Assembly (NCBI GenBank): GCA_964516815.1
Contig: CAZEXK010000004.1
Location: 19,588-83,587, forward strand
Length of the DNA stretch: 64,000 nt
Origin: CAIJNA01 sp964516815
Lineage (GTDB): Bacteria; Campylobacterota; Campylobacteria; Campylobacterales; Arcobacteraceae
Direction of reading: 5' to 3'
A program made the position numbers and the translations under genes. Of this stretch, positions 61,409 through 64,000 are shown in pieces (position 1 is the first letter of the stretch; each line of letters begins with the position of its first letter). Under the pieces are notes generated by a model that saw only the letters and a program-made list of their open reading frames with translations, was not told the origin of the DNA and did not search any database.

Positions 61409-62077
61409 ATTAATATTAAAGATACAAAAGAAGAAAAGTTAAATTCCAATCATCATACTTTATTTAAGAGTAAAATTGATGCAAAAGAGATTAAACTTGG
61501 TGCAAACACATATAAAAAACAACCAGCACATGTTAATTTTAGACTTTTTATAGATTCATTTATGGAGAAAGAAAGAGGTTTACACGAAATATTTAATGAA
61601 CTTTGGAATGCAAAAGAACATGATACTCTAGAATTGAGAATTAATTCAAGAGGTGGATTAGTTAATGAAGGTAGTCAATTTTATTCTATAATAAACAATA
61701 AATTTTTTAATAAAACAACAACCATTCTTGATTCGTGCGGATATTCTATGGGTGCGCTTACTTTTTGTATGGGTCATAAAAGAGTTATAACAACTAGGAG
61801 TGATTTAATGTTTCATGACTATTCTGGTGGAATAGCAGGCAAAGGTGGTGAAATTAAATCAAGATTTAAACATAGTACAAAACATCTAAGAGATTTTTTC
61901 AAAGACGTAATCTTATCAAAACAATTTTTAACTAAAAAAGAGTTTGATGATATGTTAATAGGCAAAGATTTTTGGATGGATGCAAAAGAATTATGTAAAA
62001 GAGGAATAGCTACACATGTTTTAATAGATGGTAAAGAAATTACTTCAAAAAAATATTTGAAATCACTAAAAAATTAA
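61409..62077 (+). CDS. Phage-type ClpP-like serine protease, apparent ATT start
   Basis: A ClpP-fold protease resembling the Clp-like proteases of large tailed phages. Counting from 61409, the triad is S113 in CGYSMGAL, H136 in MFHDYSGGIAGKGGE and D191 in GKDFWMDAKEL. The first ATG (61562) would remove the strand before helix 1 (HVNFRLFIDSF). The open frame extends upstream to a TAA at 61403-61405 without any ATG, GTG or TTG. A perfect AAGGA (61398-61402) is followed 6 nt later by ATT at 61409, the same signal as at 46435. That start gives 222 aa. No chaperone partner or phage structural gene is adjacent, so its role is unknown. Confidence 0.75.
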   Translation: MNIKDTKEEKLNSNHHTLFKSKIDAKEIKLGANTYKKQPAHVNFRLFIDSFMEKERGLHEIFNELWNAKEHDTLELRINSRGGLVNEGSQFYSIINNKFFNKTTTILDSCGYSMGALTFCMGHKRVITTRSDLMFHDYSGGIAGKGGEIKSRFKHSTKHLRDFFKDVILSKQFLTKKEFDDMLIGKDFWMDAKELCKRGIATHVLIDGKEITSKKYLKSLKN

Positions 62078-62859
62078 AGTTTATCTTTTTTATGTAATAA
62101 ATAAGGATTTCTTTGTGCTGTTGGAGTTACTAAAGCATGTTGAATATTTACATGCGCAGGAGCATTTAGTATATATATTATAAGATCAGCAATATCTTTG
62201 GGACTTAATGGTTCGTATCCGTCATATACTTTATTTGCATCATTGTCGTTTCCTTTATATCTTACACTTGCAAATTCAGTTTGAACAGCACCTGGAGCCA
62301 CACAAGATACTCTTATATTAGTACCTAGTAAATCAATATTCATGGATTCACTTAATGTATGTACTGCACTTTTAGATGCACAATATACATTTCCTCCGGG
62401 GTATGGATTACTGCCTGCTATACTTCCTATATTTATTATGTGTCCTTTGTTTTTAGATCTCATATTTTCTATAATTATTTTACTAACATATAATAAACCT
62501 TTAATATTTGTATCTATCATATTTTCCCAATTTTCAAGTATACCTTCATCTATTTTTTCGACCCCTAAGGCTAAACCAGCATTGTTAATAAGTATATCTA
62601 TTTCGTATTCTGTTAGAACTTCATCAAGAACTGTTTGAACTTCTTCTTTTTTACTCACATCAAATACTACTATTTTTACTTCGATTTTATGTTTTTCTTC
62701 TAATTTTTCTTTGAGTACTTCTAGTCTATTTCTTCGTCTACCTGTTAAAACTAAATCCACACCCATTTTTGCTAAAGCTTTTGCGCAAGATTTCCCTATT
62801 CCTGAAGTTGCACCCGTAATTAATGCAGTTTTATCAAGTAAGTTATTAAAATTATCCAT
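62074..62859 (-). CDS. Short-chain dehydrogenase/reductase (YdfG-like)
   Basis: A 261-aa classical SDR. TGATSGIGKSCA at residue 14 binds the nucleotide, with RRRNR after the second strand suggesting NADP preference. NNAGLALG is near residue 92, the catalytic serine is in IINIGSIAG, and Y-x3-K is in VYCASKSA near residue 159. It resembles the YdfG branch of NADP-dependent 3-hydroxy acid/serine dehydrogenases; the substrate is not predictable. It lies 14 nt after the ThiF-like gene and is probably co-transcribed. Its stop overlaps the ClpP-like gene's stop by four bases (convergent). Confidence 0.87.
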   Translation of the reverse strand: MDNFNNLLDKTALITGATSGIGKSCAKALAKMGVDLVLTGRRRNRLEVLKEKLEEKHKIEVKIVVFDVSKKEEVQTVLDEVLTEYEIDILINNAGLALGVEKIDEGILENWENMIDTNIKGLLYVSKIIIENMRSKNKGHIINIGSIAGSNPYPGGNVYCASKSAVHTLSESMNIDLLGTNIRVSCVAPGAVQTEFASVRYKGNDNDANKVYDGYEPLSPKDIADLIIYILNAPAHVNIQHALVTPTAQRNPYLLHKKDKL

Positions 62860-62873
62860 ATTGTTTCCTTTTG

Positions 62874-63551
62874 TTATTCTTGAGGTAAAAAAAATTTTTG
62901 TAATACAAGTTCTCCATTTTCATCAAAATAAATATAATTTAAAAAATCTTTTTTTATACTTAGTCCGGCTAAATAACGAAGCGCAAGATTTGCCTGAATT
63001 GAAGCTATTTGCATAACCATTGGGCAAGCAATTCCATTTGGTGTTCTTTGTTTTACTGTAAATACACTTTCAAATTTACTTTTATCAAAAAAACATACTT
63101 GCCCAATAAATTCTTCAGCACTAGCATATATCCAAGGTACGCTTATACTTTTTGCATATTGATCAATCTTTGCACGTACTTCTAGGTTGTCAGTTGCATC
63201 TAATATCAAATCTACTTTTTCATTGTTTAGTTTTGTATATGCCTCAAAATCACAATCAGCTGTATTAACATTAACAAATGGATTTCTAGATGTAATAATT
63301 TCTTTTAATACATCACATTTTTTTCTTCCATCATCAGCCATTTTAAAAGCTATTTGTCTATGAATATTATGTATACTAACTATATCAAAATCAACTACTG
63401 TGATTTTTCCAATTCCACTACTACCAAGTGCAAAACCTAAACTACAACCCAATCCTCCACAACCAATAATAACTATATTTTTATTTTGTAAGTTTTTTTG
63501 TGTTTGTAATCCCCATAATTGTATTTGTCTATTAAAATAATTTTCCATCAA
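62874..63551 (-). CDS. ThiF/MoeB/HesA-family E1-like adenylyltransferase
   Basis: A 225-aa E1-like protein. The ATP site is visible: IIGCGGLGCSLGFALGSSGIG at 27-47, VVDFDIVSIHNIHRQIAF near 53-70 with the conserved arginine, and LILDATDNLEVR near residue 115. ThiF and MoeB adenylate the C-terminus of a ubiquitin-like sulfur carrier. The two CxxC zinc pairs of MoeB are absent, as in some ThiF and TcdA forms. No sulfur-carrier gene is adjacent, so thiamine, molybdopterin or another pathway cannot be chosen. Confidence 0.82.
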   Translation of the reverse strand: MMENYFNRQIQLWGLQTQKNLQNKNIVIIGCGGLGCSLGFALGSSGIGKITVVDFDIVSIHNIHRQIAFKMADDGRKKCDVLKEIITSRNPFVNVNTADCDFEAYTKLNNEKVDLILDATDNLEVRAKIDQYAKSISVPWIYASAEEFIGQVCFFDKSKFESVFTVKQRTPNGIACPMVMQIASIQANLALRYLAGLSIKKDFLNYIYFDENGELVLQKFFLPQE

Positions 63552-63655
63552 TTATTATATCAAAATATAAATAATAGTTAATTACTTAGACTCTTATTAT
63601 ATAGTATTATGTGCATTATTTTAACGTTAAAAATATATATATAAGAATATATAGA

Positions 63656-63661
63656 TATAAT
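63656..63661 (+). promoter_or_regulatory. -10 box of the duplicated lipoprotein gene
   Basis: TATAAT 19 nt before the first lipoprotein ATG, lying just outside the duplicated unit, so only copy 1 has this promoter. Confidence 0.5.
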
Positions 63662-63669
63662 GACAAAAA

Positions 63670-63972
63670 AAGGAAATAAAATGAATAAAAATAATCTAAT
63701 AAAACTTATAAGTGCTATATCTATAGTTGTATTATTTACTGCATGTAGTAACGATAGTGAGAATAAAACTGAAACTGCAAGTAATGAAACAGATACAGCT
63801 AGTTTAGTGAAAAAAGAAGTTAAGGAAATAAAATGAATAAAAATAATCTAATAAAACTTATAAGTGCTATATCTATAGTTGTATTATTTACTGCATGTAG
63901 TAACGATAGTGAGAATAAAACTGAAACTGCAAGTAATGAAACAGATACAGCTAGTTTAGTGAAAAAAGAAGT
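63670..63972 (+). repeat. Perfect tandem duplication, 151 bp at a 152-bp period
   Basis: Bases 63670-63820 and 63822-63972 are identical. Each copy holds the AAGGA ribosome-binding site, the ATG and the first 46 codons of a small lipoprotein gene. The lack of any difference points to a very recent event or to an assembly artefact. Confidence 0.93.
63681..63836 (+). CDS. Small lipoprotein, first (shortened) copy
   Basis: A 51-aa prolipoprotein. The signal peptide MNKNNLIKLISAISIVVL is followed by the lipobox LFTAC with C22 lipidated, then a serine-, asparagine- and threonine-rich stretch (SNDSENKTETASNETDTA). It ends KKEVKEIK because the duplication junction brings the ribosome-binding site of copy 2 into frame. 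Its TGA overlaps the next ATG (ATGA), so the two copies should be translationally coupled. The mature peptide would be only 30 residues. Confidence 0.7.
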   Translation: MNKNNLIKLISAISIVVLFTACSNDSENKTETASNETDTASLVKKEVKEIK

Positions 63973-64000
63973 AGAAGTAGCTAAAGAAGTTGTAAAAGAA
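63833..64000 (+). CDS. Small lipoprotein, second copy (runs off the window)
   Basis: The N-terminal 46 residues are identical to the first copy, with the same lipobox LFTAC at C22. The frame then continues VEVAKEVVKE, alanine-, lysine- and valine-rich, past the window end, so this copy holds the full-length gene. Lipid attachment to the inner or outer membrane is expected; the residues after C22 (SND) do not settle which. Function is unknown. Confidence 0.75.
   Translation, partial: MNKNNLIKLISAISIVVLFTACSNDSENKTETASNETDTASLVKKEVEVAKEVVKE

Noticed and set aside
62342..63016. Two plus-strand frames opposite the SDR and ThiF-like genes
   Set aside because: Both are shadows of genes with clear motifs on the minus strand.
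1..64000. CRISPR arrays, insertion sequences, rRNA, tmRNA, RNase P RNA or SRP RNA
   Set aside because: No spaced repeats, transposase frames, terminal inverted repeats or recognisable RNA cores were seen.

Overview
The window is a 64 kb stretch of very AT-rich, gene-dense chromosome. It comes from a member of the Campylobacterota (Epsilonproteobacteria), most likely an Arcobacteraceae relative. The indications are a XerH-type single tyrosine recombinase, the ppiD-ftsA-ftsZ order, the short Sua5/YrdC-like protein after carB, a histidine kinase with the HQWRQPL dimerisation motif, a CASDH/CASDC polyamine route, rplY-pth-lptG linkage, TATAAT -10 boxes without clear -35 boxes, and frequent TTG starts. 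The family is inferred from gene content and order, not from any search.

Layout. 0-5.6 kb: an operon of an unknown protein, a FabL-type enoyl reductase and pgsA, divergent from dapE; then two small genes and lgt with an Fe-S oxidoreductase. 5.7-20 kb: housekeeping genes folK, mnmA, prs, an OmpA lipoprotein, lepA, comF-like, hisH-MOSC-hisA, a LolC/E-like permease, carB, a Sua5-like gene, and rsmH with an FtsL candidate. 20-27 kb: HU, tRNA-Leu(CAA), a PTS EIIC-EAL fusion, valS, a CvfB-like S1 protein, tRNA-Cys(GCA) and a broken ridA. 27-34.7 kb (minus strand): an M16 peptidase and pyrD, murJ, then ppiD-ftsA-ftsZ. 34.8-41.4 kb: cytochrome c, CitE-like, rplY, pth, lptG, a Nudix gene, metY-metX, xseB. 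41.4-46.3 kb (minus strand): xerH with a candidate difH site just upstream of its start, then a three-gene polyamine operon. 46.4-57.3 kb: a NUDT6-like Nudix hydrolase, ligA, rseP, a YggS protein, then a minus-strand block with rsmG, ribA, a hybrid histidine kinase, a DnaQ-like exonuclease, trpF and rpe. 57.4-64 kb is more accessory: LysE and EamA exporters, a wrecked second EamA gene, a TPR/glycosyltransferase-like protein, a phage-type ClpP-like protease, an SDR, a ThiF-like protein, and a lipoprotein gene caught in a perfect 151-bp tandem duplication.

Most of the window is ordinary core metabolism and cell division. The unusual signals are: an EIIC sugar-permease domain fused to an intact c-di-GMP phosphodiesterase domain with no other PTS parts in view; two genes whose conserved N-termini can only be reached from an ATT start behind a perfect AAGGA at identical spacing; two genes whose -10 box sits 5 nt before the ATG (predicted leaderless mRNAs); a near-palindromic TATAATYGCG motif shared by three promoters; and three decayed genes (ridA, an outer-membrane barrel, an EamA exporter), which suggest ongoing gene loss. 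No CRISPR array, insertion sequence, rRNA or intact prophage was seen.
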